The position numbers and the translations under genes were made by a program. DNA of 64,000 bases from positions 1 to 64,000 of the forward strand of contig JAJRRT010000107.1 of assembly GCA_024279255.1 (NCBI GenBank), written 5' to 3'. Shown one piece after another: positions 1-9,151 of the stretch (position 1 is its first letter; the number at the start of each line of letters is the position of its first letter). Under the pieces are notes generated by a model that saw only the letters and a list, made by a program, of their open reading frames with translations, made no database searches and had not been told where the DNA came from. Source of the DNA: Deltaproteobacteria bacterium. GTDB lineage: Bacteria > Desulfobacterota > Desulfuromonadia > Desulfuromonadales > Geopsychrobacteraceae.

Positions 1-1
1 A

Positions 2-514
2 GAGTTGGAGATTCGTTACGAGCAATATTTTGCTGGCGTCGAAAAGCGCGAGCCCCAGCGCAGTCGCACTGAACTTGCGCGGCGTATCCGGCACTTCACA
101 AATCGTCCAATCTTCCAGACCGACATCAAGTTTCGCTACCAGGGATTAGCATCGCGTTTTTATTCCTATTCCCAATACTGGGATCGCATTCTGCGTTTGA
201 TGGATGAAGGGAAGTACCACCGCCATCTCTCGAACAAACCAGCGGCTCCCAAACTCACCGATTTACCTCAACCACAGGTCCAGGCTAGTCCTGCCGCAAC
301 TGGCGATGAAACCGATTCTCTTTTGACTGCCCTCGTAGAAGCACGACAGAAATGTGGTCAAAACGGTCCCGCGCCATCCCGTGAAAAAGTTAATCAGTTC
401 CTGGCGGCTCAAAAGCAGAAGGTGCAGGAGAAGTATGGTGATCGTCCGGTTGAATTCCTAGTCGACAGCAGCAGTGGAAAACCGCAGATCAAAGTGCGGT
501 TCAAAAAGAGGTGA
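2..514 (+). CDS. MXAN_5187-like C-terminal domain protein, 5' end outside window
   Basis: The frame is open to the left edge, so the N-terminus is missing; the TTG at 5 is only the first possible start inside the window. The visible 169 residues are basic and open with EQYFxGVEKREP, then an Arg-rich stretch and a segment ending RFYSYSQYWDRILRLMDEG. From memory this matches the deltaproteobacterial MXAN_5187 C-terminal family, whose function is unknown. A Pro- and Ala-rich linker separates it from a charged C-terminal part. Its stop overlaps the longest possible reading of the following patatin-like gene, which suggests cotranscription. Confidence 0.6.
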   Translation, partial: ELEIRYEQYFAGVEKREPQRSRTELARRIRHFTNRPIFQTDIKFRYQGLASRFYSYSQYWDRILRLMDEGKYHRHLSNKPAAPKLTDLPQPQVQASPAATGDETDSLLTALVEARQKCGQNGPAPSREKVNQFLAAQKQKVQEKYGDRPVEFLVDSSSGKPQIKVRFKKR

Positions 515-554
515 CCCAACGTTTCCCTTAAAGAAAAAAAAACGCAAAACGGCC

Positions 555-1646
555 ATGGTGCTGATGGGAGGCGGAATCATGGGAGCCGCATGGGAAATCG
601 GCTGCCTGACTGCCCTCGACAAAATGCTCCGTGGTCACTGCGCAGCATCCCAATTTGACGCATACATCGGGATCAGCGCTGGCTCCGTTGTTGCTTCGTT
701 ACTCGCTAACCGCGTCCCGCCAGCGCGGATTTATCAAACAATTATTAATGATGAAGCAGGCGCCTTCAATTTTTCACGCTCAGATATATATCGACTTAAA
801 AAAAGACAAATGCTGTTTGCAGCTGGACGCATCTTCAAGAACTTCGCGACCACCCTGAGCAGCTACTACCGCAGTCACAAAAAACTCGGTGCGAGCGATC
901 TGTTCCACATCCTGCAGGAGCAATTCCCCTCTGGATTTTTTTCACTCGAGCCAATGCAGAGGTACCTCTGCCGCTCTTTTGAAAAGGAAGGACTGGTCGA
1001 TAATTTCTACGATCTACAGGCCGAGCTTTACATCCCCGCATTCGATATAGATCTTGGTGACCGGATTGTCTTCGGTGATGAAGGCTACCGCTCACAGCAT
1101 ATCTGCCAGGCGATCACGGCATCTTGCGCGATCCCGGTCTTCTTTCAGCCCTATCGTATTGGCAATAGTCATTTTATCGATGGCTCCACTGGCCGGGTTA
1201 GCCATATCGATCTGGCCATAGATCGTGGTGCCGAATTGATTGTTGTCATCAACCCACGGATGCCTTTCCGCAATGATCGTCAGACAAGCTGCCTGCCATC
1301 ACTCTCTTCAGGCCAGTGCTCCAGCATCTCGGACCTTGGGGTCAGTTTTGTCTGGGAACAGTCACAACGGATTGCGGGACGAGAACGTCTGGCTCTGGCG
1401 CTAGAGGGCTATCATCGCGAACACCCAAAGGTTGACATTCTGCTCATCGAACCTAAAGCTGACGACCCTCTACTCTTCTTGCAGAGCCCGATGAGCTTCG
1501 AATCTCGACGTATGGTCATGGAATATGCTTATCAGACCACCCTTGCTCACCTGATGGATGAATATGAACTTTTCAACAAAACTTTTTCCCGTCACGGCTA
1601 TGTCATCACGAATCGCCATCTCAACGACCCGCCTCCGGTAGGTTGA
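555..1646 (+). CDS. Patatin-like phospholipase family protein (RssA-type)
   Basis: Predicted serine hydrolase of the patatin fold, which cleaves acyl esters of lipids. A glycine-rich oxyanion-hole motif (MGGGIMG) is followed by the nucleophile elbow GISAGS and later by DGS, which supplies the catalytic Asp of the Ser-Asp dyad. No signal peptide is seen, so it is probably cytoplasmic. The start is uncertain. ATG at 555 places the oxyanion motif right at the N-terminus and has no clear ribosome binding site. The frame is open upstream to a GTG at 474, which would overlap the previous gene by 41 bases and add a Lys/Arg-rich leader. The next gene follows after 6 bases, so the two are probably an operon. 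Confidence 0.85.
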   Translation: MVLMGGGIMGAAWEIGCLTALDKMLRGHCAASQFDAYIGISAGSVVASLLANRVPPARIYQTIINDEAGAFNFSRSDIYRLKKRQMLFAAGRIFKNFATTLSSYYRSHKKLGASDLFHILQEQFPSGFFSLEPMQRYLCRSFEKEGLVDNFYDLQAELYIPAFDIDLGDRIVFGDEGYRSQHICQAITASCAIPVFFQPYRIGNSHFIDGSTGRVSHIDLAIDRGAELIVVINPRMPFRNDRQTSCLPSLSSGQCSSISDLGVSFVWEQSQRIAGRERLALALEGYHREHPKVDILLIEPKADDPLLFLQSPMSFESRRMVMEYAYQTTLAHLMDEYELFNKTFSRHGYVITNRHLNDPPPVG

Positions 1647-1652
1647 TATTCA

Positions 1653-3515
1653 ATGAAAACTCTGATCGTATCGCTCCACGTCCGCCGTTCTGCACAGGCC
1701 GTCGCACTTGCGGCCGGGAATCTCAAGGCTGCCCTGCCAGCCGATCTTCAGCAAACAACTCAGCTTCTCGATCTCTACCTGCGACAACCAGTGACGCAAA
1801 TGTTCGAAATGATCAAGGCGGAGAATGCCGACCTGATAGCTTTTTCACTCTACCTGTGGAACCGCTCACAAGTCTTGCGGCTGGCGAAAGACTTAAAAGC
1901 ACTCGACGTCCCTCCCTTTATCCTGGTTGGCGGGCCCGAAGCGAGTGCCGACAGTATCAGGCTCCTGAATACGGGAAGTTTCGATGCGATATTACGGGGT
2001 GAAGGAGAGGAAAGCTTTACCCTGCTGGCCGACCACATTTCACGTGCTGAAAGAATTAATGGAATTGCGGGGATCTGCCTCGACCCACAGCAACCCCTGG
2101 CTGAAGCCTGCAGCTGTGCTATCGAAAAACTCAAATCGCCCTGGTTAAGTAACTGCCTGAATCCCGTGGATGGAGGCGTCCTGTGGGAAGTGGCTCGTGG
2201 TTGTCCATTTAGCTGCAGTTTTTGCTATGACGCCAAAGGAATGGCCGGGGTCAGACCATTGCCCCTTCCTCGTCTTGCTGCAGAACTAGAACTTTTTTGC
2301 AGCAACGGCACCGAACAGGTCTGGGTCCTGGATTCAACCTTCAATGCGCCTAAAAACCGGGGAGTGCAACTCCTGCAACTCCTGCTTGAAAAAGCCCCAC
2401 AACTGCACTACCACCTGGAAGCCAAAGCCGATTTCATCGATGCGAAAACCGTCGAATTGCTGAGTCAGCTCTCCTGCTCAATTCAACTCGGTTTGCAATC
2501 CGCGGACACTGAAGTCCTTGCCGGGCTCAATCGCAAAATCAATCCAGATAAATTTTGGGCAGGAGTCGAACTGCTGGCTAACTCCGGGTTGACCTTCGGA
2601 CTCGACTTGATCTATGGCCTGCCAGGAGACAGCCCTGCGGGATTCAGATCCAGTCTTGATCGCACCCTTGGCTATCGCCCCAACCAGATTGATATCTTCC
2701 CGCTCGCGGTCCTCCCTGGAACCCAACTTTATGAACAAAAAGAACAACATGGGATCATAGCGGATGATCAGCCCCCATACCTGTTACAAGAGAGTTCTGA
2801 GTTCTCTGCTGAGCAGATGAAATACTGTACGTTACTCGCAGCGGCTGTCGATCTATTTTACAACCTTGGCCGTGCGGTCGGATTTCTGCGTCCCTGCTGC
2901 GAATCACTGAAGATCTCACCTCTACAACTCGTCGAAGACTTCAGGGACTGGTTTGTCAAAACCAACGGCGGAGAAGATGCCCTGTTGACCAAAGAGACCT
3001 GGCCCCCGCAACAGATTTTAGAGTTCCAGCAAAATTTTATGCAGACACGCTTCACGGAAGCGGGCCAACAGCAATTTATTCCTCTGGTCTGCGACATCCT
3101 GGGCTACCACTATCGATACGCCGAAACATTACTCGGCGATGAAACACTACCAGCGATAGATGAGCCCTCTGAGGAGTCCGTTTTCTGCCTGGCAAAGGGA
3201 GTTTGTCTGGTCAAGTTTCGCTGCGATATTCTCGGCGCACTCGAAACGGAAGAGATCGACCTACAACGCTGGGGAAATTTAGTTGAACAGACACCCACCA
3301 TCGGACTGATGATCCGCCGAGGTGGCCAGGTCCTCAGTGAGGTTCTGACTGAAGAATTTGCCGAATTGCTGAGTCGCGCAAAGGAAGGACAGACACGGCA
3401 ACAGTTGCTCGCGGGGTTACCTGCAGAAGAAGCTCAAGAATTATTCCAGTTTGCTTTACAGGAAGGACTTCTGGTCACAGAAGACTACTTGAGAAGCAGA
3501 TCCATGAACCCCTGA
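1653..3515 (+). CDS. B12-binding-domain radical SAM protein
   Basis: The 620-residue protein starts with a cobalamin-binding-like Rossmann domain (about residues 1-140, containing LVGGPEAS and GEGEESF). A radical SAM core follows, with the Cys triad C184-x3-C188-x2-C191 that ligates the 4Fe-4S cluster. The C-terminal part, from about residue 400, is a family-specific extension of the kind often annotated DUF4080. Substrate unknown; such enzymes methylate or rearrange unactivated carbons using SAM and often B12. It follows the patatin-like gene by 6 bases. Its last 31 bases overlap the end of the convergent regulator gene. Confidence 0.85.
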   Translation: MKTLIVSLHVRRSAQAVALAAGNLKAALPADLQQTTQLLDLYLRQPVTQMFEMIKAENADLIAFSLYLWNRSQVLRLAKDLKALDVPPFILVGGPEASADSIRLLNTGSFDAILRGEGEESFTLLADHISRAERINGIAGICLDPQQPLAEACSCAIEKLKSPWLSNCLNPVDGGVLWEVARGCPFSCSFCYDAKGMAGVRPLPLPRLAAELELFCSNGTEQVWVLDSTFNAPKNRGVQLLQLLLEKAPQLHYHLEAKADFIDAKTVELLSQLSCSIQLGLQSADTEVLAGLNRKINPDKFWAGVELLANSGLTFGLDLIYGLPGDSPAGFRSSLDRTLGYRPNQIDIFPLAVLPGTQLYEQKEQHGIIADDQPPYLLQESSEFSAEQMKYCTLLAAAVDLFYNLGRAVGFLRPCCESLKISPLQLVEDFRDWFVKTNGGEDALLTKETWPPQQILEFQQNFMQTRFTEAGQQQFIPLVCDILGYHYRYAETLLGDETLPAIDEPSEESVFCLAKGVCLVKFRCDILGALETEEIDLQRWGNLVEQTPTIGLMIRRGGQVLSEVLTEEFAELLSRAKEGQTRQQLLAGLPAEEAQELFQFALQEGLLVTEDYLRSRSMNP

Positions 3516-4852
3516 TAGGTCTGCCGTTTACGCTCTGAACGTCCGTAAAGGGTCGATGAAAAGAGTGCAGTGGCAGCATGGTCACCAAGCATCGAAAAGA
3601 GTTGGTAATCGATCGATGCCAGCTGTTCTTTTTGGATAAAGAGACGGTAGATTGCGAGCAGGCCAAGCAATTCGCCCTGAATCATCAATGGAATAGCGAC
3701 CAGCGGGGCCATAGGATCGTTCGACTCCTGCCCGACCATCTCTTCAGCAAAGTAGTTCTCGCTCTTGCTGGCAATTTCTCCGAGCAAGCCTTCGCCAATT
3801 TTAACCTCAGGCATCTGGAAGTCATCATCAAAGCCCTCACCAGTTTCAAAACGCAGGACCTTGTCCACGTCATCATGAATAAAGACTGCAAACTTCTCGG
3901 CACCAACGAAATTAATGACAACTTCCTTGATAATTTCAAGAGTCTCTTTGCGATCAAGGGTCGAGTGAAGCCTCGATGAAGCAATATATAGATTGGTCAG
4001 GTTGTTATTGACATCTTCAACCTGCACCAGTTGATTGGCAAAATCGATATTTTCCTGCTCCAGCTCACTAATCCGCCGCTGATCGTTGTCCTGTTCGACG
4101 CGCATTCTCGCGCAATCTTTCTCCAGCGCCAGTAATCTATGGTGCATACCTGAATCGCTACCATCACCAGCATGCAAGCGGCTCAGGCCGTCACGCACAA
4201 GAGTATCGATCTCTTGCTGCCCACGAGAGTCCGGGTTAACCAGATAAACACCAAGCCCACTTTCACCATCCTGCTCAATGCGCTTGACCTTGCCCAAAAG
4301 TTTAAAGGGTTTGCCCTCAGACAGTTCAAGAGTCAATTCAACCGGACTATTTTCAGGCAAGACCGTTTCCGTTTTTAGATATAGACCAGTATGTGAGATA
4401 TCTCGTGTTCGGACCTGAAACTGCTGCCCTTCGCCCTTAAGTTTGACCAGCATATCGAGCGGCACGCGGTCAACAGTTCGACGATGAACATCTCCAAGTA
4501 AGCGCTTGACCTTCTCACGCAACTCCTGCTTGTTCACCGGTTTGGTTACATAGTCATCACAACCGGACGTCAAGCAATGCTGAACTTCCTCAGGCTTGCC
4601 CGCAGCAGTCACCATGATAATCGGGAGGTTCTCCCAGCGTGGGTTCTTGCGTAAGGCCGCACAGACTTCATCGCCATCGATCCCGGGCATAAAGTAATCG
4701 AGCAGCAAAATATCAGGATCGATTCGCTCAATGCGTGCCAGAGTTTCTTCTCCAGATGACGCTGTTATCAAATCGTAGCCAAGGCCCTCAAGATAAGAAC
4801 GCTCAAGCTCAAGGAACAGATCAACATCATCAACCAGTAGAATTTTAGGCAT
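3485..4852 (-). CDS. Response regulator with receiver, PilZ and GAF domains
   Basis: Domains in order: a CheY-like receiver (about 1-120) with the acidic pair near residue 8, phosphoacceptor Asp52 (LLLDYFMP) and Lys104 (TKP); a PilZ domain (about 128-230) with an Arg-rich start and DISHTGLYLKT, matching the c-di-GMP motif [D/N]xSxxG; a coiled coil (about 240-290); and a GAF domain to the C-terminus. The protein could combine phosphorylation by a sensor kinase with c-di-GMP binding and pass the result on through GAF. No kinase gene is adjacent. The 3' end overlaps the convergent radical SAM gene by 31 bases. Confidence 0.88.
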   Translation of the reverse strand: MPKILLVDDVDLFLELERSYLEGLGYDLITASSGEETLARIERIDPDILLLDYFMPGIDGDEVCAALRKNPRWENLPIIMVTAAGKPEEVQHCLTSGCDDYVTKPVNKQELREKVKRLLGDVHRRTVDRVPLDMLVKLKGEGQQFQVRTRDISHTGLYLKTETVLPENSPVELTLELSEGKPFKLLGKVKRIEQDGESGLGVYLVNPDSRGQQEIDTLVRDGLSRLHAGDGSDSGMHHRLLALEKDCARMRVEQDNDQRRISELEQENIDFANQLVQVEDVNNNLTNLYIASSRLHSTLDRKETLEIIKEVVINFVGAEKFAVFIHDDVDKVLRFETGEGFDDDFQMPEVKIGEGLLGEIASKSENYFAEEMVGQESNDPMAPLVAIPLMIQGELLGLLAIYRLFIQKEQLASIDYQLFSMLGDHAATALFSSTLYGRSERKRQTYQGFMDLLLK

Positions 4853-4961
4853 TTTCTCAACTTTCCCAGCAGGCAGTTAAGTGCAAAACACTATCTCAGG
4901 AAAGCAGAAATGTAAAGAATTCTAAGGGAGGCTGAGGCCTTAACAGGCCCAATCAAACACA

Positions 4962-4993
4962 AAGAGCCTCACCCGAATCCAGGCAAGGCTCTT
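4962..4993 (-). terminator. Possible terminator after the thioredoxin-like gene
   Basis: Seven-base inverted repeat AAGAGCC / GGCTCTT (4962-4968 and 4987-4993) with an 18-base loop, 34 bases past the stop of the minus-strand gene at 5027. The T-rich stretch after the stem is short and interrupted, so termination would be weak. Confidence 0.4.
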
Positions 4994-5026
4994 ACATGTT
5001 TCACACTCTTAATCAAAGCCCCAAAT

Positions 5027-5302
5027 CTAAGCGACTTCGGCAACGTCCTTGAGATAACGGGGCCGTTCCGCCAGAAAAGCGACAATCTCTTCGACATCCG
5101 GGACCCGACCGGCGATCCTGACCTGATCATCAATCAGTAGCGCCGGAACCACATAGATTCGATTATCTATCAGTTTACGGCTGTCCTGAAACTGATGAAC
5201 TTCAGCCTCAACTCCTAGAGCATCAAGAGCTGCACGTACATTACTGAGAGTACCTTCGCAACGACCCTGACTGTCAGGCTTGCAGAGAATATCTATACGC
5301 AT
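5027..5302 (-). CDS. Small thioredoxin-like protein (MTH895/TM0996-like)
   Basis: A 91-residue protein with a single thioredoxin-like fold: a beta strand with the redox Cys near the N-terminus, then YVVPALLID (the cis-Pro strand) and RVPDVEEI, the usual C-terminal pattern of the small redox-active disulfide proteins. The normal CxxC is replaced by two Cys seven residues apart (C7 and C15), so simple CxxC chemistry is not assured. An AGGAGG ribosome site lies 6 bases before the ATG. It is transcribed alone and ends before a weak hairpin. Confidence 0.7.
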   Translation of the reverse strand: MRIDILCKPDSQGRCEGTLSNVRAALDALGVEAEVHQFQDSRKLIDNRIYVVPALLIDDQVRIAGRVPDVEEIVAFLAERPRYLKDVAEVA

Positions 5303-5389
5303 GATAACCTCCTGTCGGAAGACGAGCTTCTATTTATGACCCATTTGGTAACATTATAGACTTCCGCCGGCGGAAAGCAAGTAAAAAAA

Positions 5390-8014
5390 CTATGCGCCCC
5401 TCTTAGCGGAGTCGGTCACCTCTACTTTCAACTCTACACCTACAGCATCAAGGCGCAACCCGCTACCGGCAGGTAAGTCGTTGGCAATGATACGGCGAGC
5501 AATCAAGGTCTCAACTTCACGCTGCAAGAATCGTTTAAGTGGCCGCGCACCATATATCGGGTCGTATGCAGTCTTGACAGCCAACTGCTTGGCGGCATCA
5601 GTCACCTCAAGCACCAATCCTCGTTCGCTAAGTCGTTTGCACAGTTGTTTCACCAGCAGGTCAACGATCTGGAGGATCTCATCCTGACGTAAAGGGAGAA
5701 AAATCAAAGTATCGTCGATCCGGTTTAGAAACTCGGGCCGAAAATACTGATGCAGATCCCCTTCAATCGATTTGCGTATGTCGGGTTGAAGGCTGCCAAC
5801 ATCATCGATCCCCTCGAGTAGCCGTTGCGAACCGATATTTGACGTCATGATAATCACGGTCTGCTTAAAATTAACCGTCCGCCCCTTGGCATCGGTCACC
5901 CGTCCGTCATCCAGAATCTGCAGTAACAGGTTAAAAACCTCGGGGTGGGCTTTTTCAATCTCGTCAAATAGGATCACAGCATACGGCTTACGACGCACCG
6001 CTTCGGTTAACTGGCCACCCTCATCGTAGCCGACATAGCCGGGAGGAGCACCGATCAGGCGACTGACGGCATGCTTCTCCATGTACTCGGACATATCGAT
6101 CCGGATAATATTCTCTTCACTGTCGAAAAGAGCCTCAGCCAGGGCCTTGCCTAGCTCTGTCTTACCGACTCCGGTCGGTCCGAGAAACAAAAATGACCCG
6201 ATTGGACGCCGCGGGTCCTTGATCCCGGCGCGCGCGCGAATTACAGCATCGGCCACGCGTTGCACAGCCTCATCCTGACCGATGACACGCTGATGCAACA
6301 GTTGATCGAGCTGTCCAAGCTTCACCTTTTCACTCTCGACCAAACGGGTCACCGGAATTCCGGTCCATTGAGCGACAATGCTGGCAATCTCCTCTTCAGT
6401 CACCTCTTCACGAAGTAAACGACTGGCTTGCTCGCCTGCGGAGAGCTCAACATCCTGCAATTGTAACTGGCGTTCTAGTTCCGGCAAACGACCATGCTTA
6501 AGTTCTGCCGCGCGCTGTAAATCATAATTACGTTCAGCCTCCTCGAACTCGTGCCGGGCCTGCTCAATCGCTTCACGCAGCAGCTGAATCTTCTGAAGGC
6601 CACCCTTTTCTTGCTGCCAGCGCGCAGAGAGCAGAGTTTCCTGTTCCTTGAGATCGGCCAGTTCGCGACGCAGTACTGCCAGGCGTTCACGACTGGCAGA
6701 ATCCTTTTCTCCCTTAAGGGCCGCCTCCTCAATTTCGAGTTGGCGCACCCGCCTGGTGATCGCATCCAACTCTGAAGGCATCGAATCGATCTCGGTGCGG
6801 ATGGTAGCGCAGGCCTCATCGACCAGATCGATCGCTTTGTCTGGCAGAAAGCGATCGCTGATATAACGATCACTCAATTGGGCCGCAGCGACCAAGGCAT
6901 TATCGTGAATCCTCACCCCATGAAACAACTCGAAGCGCTCCTTCAAACCGCGCAAAATACTGATGCTGTCTTCAACCGTCGGCTGTTCGATCATAACCGG
7001 CTGAAAGCGTCGTTCAAGTGCGGCATCTTTCTCAATATACTGACGATACTCATCAAGGGTCGTGGCCCCGATACAATGCAGTTCACCACGTGCCAACATC
7101 GGTTTGAGCATGTTCCCGGCATCCATGGCGCCATCAACTTTTCCTGCACCGACAATGGTGTGCAACTCATCAATAAAGAGGAGTATCTGCCCGGCACTCT
7201 GCTGAATCTCCTTAAGCACCGCCTTGAGCCGTTCCTCAAATTCTCCGCGGAACTTGGCCCCTGCAACCAGAGCCCCGAGGTCGAGCGAGAAGATCGTCTT
7301 GTTTTTAAGTCCCTCGGGGACATCGCCCTTAACTATTCGCTGCGCCAAACCTTCGGCAATCGCAGTCTTACCGACACCAGGCTCACCAATCAACACCGGG
7401 TTGTTTTTGGTCTTGCGTGACAGAATCCGGATGGTACGCCGAATCTCCTCATCTCGCCCGATCACCGGATCAAAGTTACCCGCCTTGACCTCTTCAACCA
7501 GATCACGACCGTACTTCTGCAACGCCTCGTAGGTTGCTTCAGGGTCCGGATTGTCGACCCGCTGATGACCGCGAACCTTTGTCAGGGCTTCGAGTAGTCG
7601 TGCATGATTGATTCTATGCTGCCGGAACCAACGTTGCGCAGGGGCATCACTGCCAGCAGCCACAGCAGCCAACAACAGATGTTCAACGCTGACATAATCA
7701 TCTCTTAAAGCATGGGCTTCCTTTTCGGCCTGAATCAGCAACTGCTGCAGCCCACGATTGGCATAAACCTGTCCCGATTCTGTTCCAGGCCCCGAAACCC
7801 GCGCTTGACCCGCCAGATGCTTCTCCAGTGTTTTTTGCAAATCATCAGGCACAACACTGAGGGATTTCAGTAAGCGTGGCACCATCCCGTCCGGCGACAA
7901 CAATGCCAGGAGTAGATGCTCGACGGACATTTCGGCATGGCCATATTCCACCGCAAGTTGTTGGGCCGTCTGCAATGCCTCCTGGCTTTTAACTGTCAAC
8001 TTGTCGAGTTTCAT
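5390..8014 (-). CDS. clpB: ATP-dependent chaperone ClpB
   Basis: Full-length Hsp100 disaggregase of 874 residues, the usual size. It has two N-terminal Clp repeats (1-150), a first AAA+ domain with Walker A GEPGVGKT (210-217), the coiled-coil middle domain (about 400-530) that separates ClpB from ClpA and ClpC, and a second AAA+ domain with GPTGVGKT near residue 605 and the [14 protein letters not shown] pore-loop region. With DnaK it resolubilises aggregated protein. The start is supported by AGGAGCC just upstream. It lies 54 bases after the Hsp20 pair on the same strand, separated by a strong hairpin. Confidence 0.97.
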   Translation of the reverse strand: MKLDKLTVKSQEALQTAQQLAVEYGHAEMSVEHLLLALLSPDGMVPRLLKSLSVVPDDLQKTLEKHLAGQARVSGPGTESGQVYANRGLQQLLIQAEKEAHALRDDYVSVEHLLLAAVAAGSDAPAQRWFRQHRINHARLLEALTKVRGHQRVDNPDPEATYEALQKYGRDLVEEVKAGNFDPVIGRDEEIRRTIRILSRKTKNNPVLIGEPGVGKTAIAEGLAQRIVKGDVPEGLKNKTIFSLDLGALVAGAKFRGEFEERLKAVLKEIQQSAGQILLFIDELHTIVGAGKVDGAMDAGNMLKPMLARGELHCIGATTLDEYRQYIEKDAALERRFQPVMIEQPTVEDSISILRGLKERFELFHGVRIHDNALVAAAQLSDRYISDRFLPDKAIDLVDEACATIRTEIDSMPSELDAITRRVRQLEIEEAALKGEKDSASRERLAVLRRELADLKEQETLLSARWQQEKGGLQKIQLLREAIEQARHEFEEAERNYDLQRAAELKHGRLPELERQLQLQDVELSAGEQASRLLREEVTEEEIASIVAQWTGIPVTRLVESEKVKLGQLDQLLHQRVIGQDEAVQRVADAVIRARAGIKDPRRPIGSFLFLGPTGVGKTELGKALAEALFDSEENIIRIDMSEYMEKHAVSRLIGAPPGYVGYDEGGQLTEAVRRKPYAVILFDEIEKAHPEVFNLLLQILDDGRVTDAKGRTVNFKQTVIIMTSNIGSQRLLEGIDDVGSLQPDIRKSIEGDLHQYFRPEFLNRIDDTLIFLPLRQDEILQIVDLLVKQLCKRLSERGLVLEVTDAAKQLAVKTAYDPIYGARPLKRFLQREVETLIARRIIANDLPAGSGLRLDAVGVELKVEVTDSAKRGA

Positions 8015-8032
8015 TCAAGGCTCCTAGAGCAA

Positions 8033-8060
8033 GAAAAAAGGGGAGGAGATCCCTCCCCTT
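8033..8060 (-). terminator. Terminator or attenuator between hsp20 and clpB
   Basis: Nine-base perfect stem AAGGGGAGG / CCTCCCCTT (8038-8046 and 8052-8060) with a five-base loop, followed on the minus strand by TTTTTCTT. It is a good rho-independent terminator lying just after the second Hsp20 stop and about 20 bases before clpB, so clpB needs readthrough or a promoter of its own. Confidence 0.75.
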
Positions 8061-8068
8061 GGGGAACA

Positions 8069-8455
8069 TTAGTGAACCATCTTCACTTCAATCCGTTTCG
8101 GCATAGCCGCCTCAGCCTTTGGCATCACCAGAGTCAGGACTCCATCCTTCAGCTGCGCATCGACCTTATTGGTATCGAGGTTTTCCGGTAGCCGGAACTG
8201 ACGGTAGTACCCTGAGGGGGAGAACTCGCTGAGGATTTTACTTCCCTCGAGTCCAACCTCAACAACACCCTCAAGAGTCAAAACTCCTTTATCAATATCG
8301 ACTTGCAAATTATTGCTGGCAACACCCGGCATATCGGCCATCAGAGTCAGACCGCTACTCTGTTCATAGATATCGACCATTGGAGTCGCATAGTTTTGCC
8401 GTAGGGAAAGTTTAACATCATTATTTTCATTCGAAACAAGGTGTTTGTTATTCAT
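8069..8455 (-). CDS. Hsp20/alpha-crystallin small heat-shock protein
   Basis: The 128-residue protein is one alpha-crystallin domain. It has the PGV..NNLQVDIDKGVLTLEG strand pattern and a C-terminal half ending in KDGVLTLVMPKAE. Small Hsps hold unfolding proteins in oligomers until ClpB and DnaK take over. A strong AGGAGG precedes the ATG. It is the second gene of an Hsp20 pair, 35 bases after the first, and probably shares its promoter. The C-terminal IxI-like tail (RIEV) is weak. Confidence 0.92.
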   Translation of the reverse strand: MNNKHLVSNENNDVKLSLRQNYATPMVDIYEQSSGLTLMADMPGVASNNLQVDIDKGVLTLEGVVEVGLEGSKILSEFSPSGYYRQFRLPENLDTNKVDAQLKDGVLTLVMPKAEAAMPKRIEVKMVH

Positions 8456-8490
8456 GATTTTCCTCCTAAAGTTCTATGTGATTTCTGTTG

Positions 8491-8940
8491 TTACTTGCCG
8501 AGGTTGATGTTGATCCGCTTCGGTTTTGCCGTTTCGGTTTTCGGCAATAAAATCTGTAGTATACCCTCGGCATACTCAGCACTTATTTTGCCTGATTCAA
8601 CCTCAAGCGGAAGCTCGATCACACGCATGAACTTGCCCTGGCCCCGCTCTTGACGTTGCCAACGCGCACCATCTGGCTCCTCAATGTGACGTTCACCGCT
8701 CAAGGTCAAGCTATTCCCAGTCAAATTAATATCGAGTGACGCAGTATCGATCCCCGGCAATAGCGCTGTCATGTAATAATTATCGGCGTCTTCGTTCAGA
8801 TTAATCCGCGGATAGCGACGGGTCCCAATTCCCGATAAAAAAGCCCCCGAAGTATCCTGTTCTTGCGTCAGTCCTCCAAAGATGTCGTTCATCTCACGTC
8901 GCAGGGCTTCCATCTCACTTAAAAAGTTTGTACTGATCAT
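8491..8940 (-). CDS. Hsp20/alpha-crystallin small heat-shock protein
   Basis: A 149-residue small Hsp with an N-terminal helical arm (SEMEALRREMNDIFGGL), an alpha-crystallin domain (about 45-140) and the oligomerising RININLGK tail. The ATG at 8940 is chosen because AAGGAGG sits 8 bases upstream; a longer reading to 9030 would add residues unlike any Hsp20. It is first in the hsp20-hsp20-clpB run. Its leader can fold so that the ribosome site is paired (see the leader entry), and a sigma-70-type promoter lies about 80 bases upstream. Confidence 0.93.
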   Translation of the reverse strand: MISTNFLSEMEALRREMNDIFGGLTQEQDTSGAFLSGIGTRRYPRINLNEDADNYYMTALLPGIDTASLDINLTGNSLTLSGERHIEEPDGARWQRQERGQGKFMRVIELPLEVESGKISAEYAEGILQILLPKTETAKPKRININLGK

Positions 8941-8948
8941 AGTTTTAT

Positions 8949-8999
8949 CCTCCTTATTGGTTTTCCCCTTTACGGGAGCGGTCTGATGGCCAATAAAGA
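8949..8999 (-). promoter_or_regulatory. Hsp20 leader hairpin burying the ribosome site: candidate RNA thermometer
   Basis: On the transcript, UCUUUAUUGG (8999-8990) pairs with CCAAUAAGGA (8960-8951): ten continuous pairs including one G-U. The 3' arm contains AAGGA of the AAGGAGG ribosome site (8955-8949). A small UCCC/GGGA hairpin sits in the intervening loop. An AU-rich stem over the SD of a small Hsp gene is the layout of ROSE and fourU thermometers. The pairing is read directly from the sequence; temperature response is inferred. Confidence 0.6.
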
Positions 9000-9016
9000 T
9001 ATCAACTTGCATGCCA

Positions 9017-9044
9017 GTTATAAAAAACAACTTATTCTTGTAAA
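9017..9044 (-). promoter_or_regulatory. Candidate sigma-70-type promoter for the hsp20 pair
   Basis: On the minus strand TTTACA (9044-9039) and TATAAC (9022-9017) are 16 bases apart, close to the TTGACA/TATAAT consensus. Transcription from near 9010 would give a leader of about 70 bases that contains the whole candidate thermometer. No convincing sigma-54 site was seen here although a sigma-54 activator lies upstream. Confidence 0.5.
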
Positions 9045-9083
9045 TTCAGCAACTTAGGAAGGTAGTAAAAAATCAAGAACAGC

Positions 9084-9141
9084 CTGCGACGTCGCACCTG
9101 TCGCAGACAAGAGAGGAGCTGCGACAGGTGCGACGTCGCAG
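9084..9141. repeat. Perfect 23-bp inverted repeat between the sigma-54 activator and hsp20
   Basis: Arms 9084-9106 and 9119-9141 are exact reverse complements, GC-rich, with a 12-base spacer. Each arm contains the self-complementary GCGACGTCGC. The element starts 10 bases past the activator stop, and TTTTTT follows on the minus strand only after about 13 bases. It is most simply a very strong terminator; a regulator site or mobile palindrome is possible. Confidence 0.8.
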
Positions 9142-9151
9142 TAGAGTGAGA

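Noticed and set aside
8941-9083. Sigma-54 promoter for the hsp20 pair driven by the neighbouring activator
   Set aside because: No TGGCAC-N5-TTGC pair with correct spacing was found on the minus strand; a sigma-70-type site fits better.
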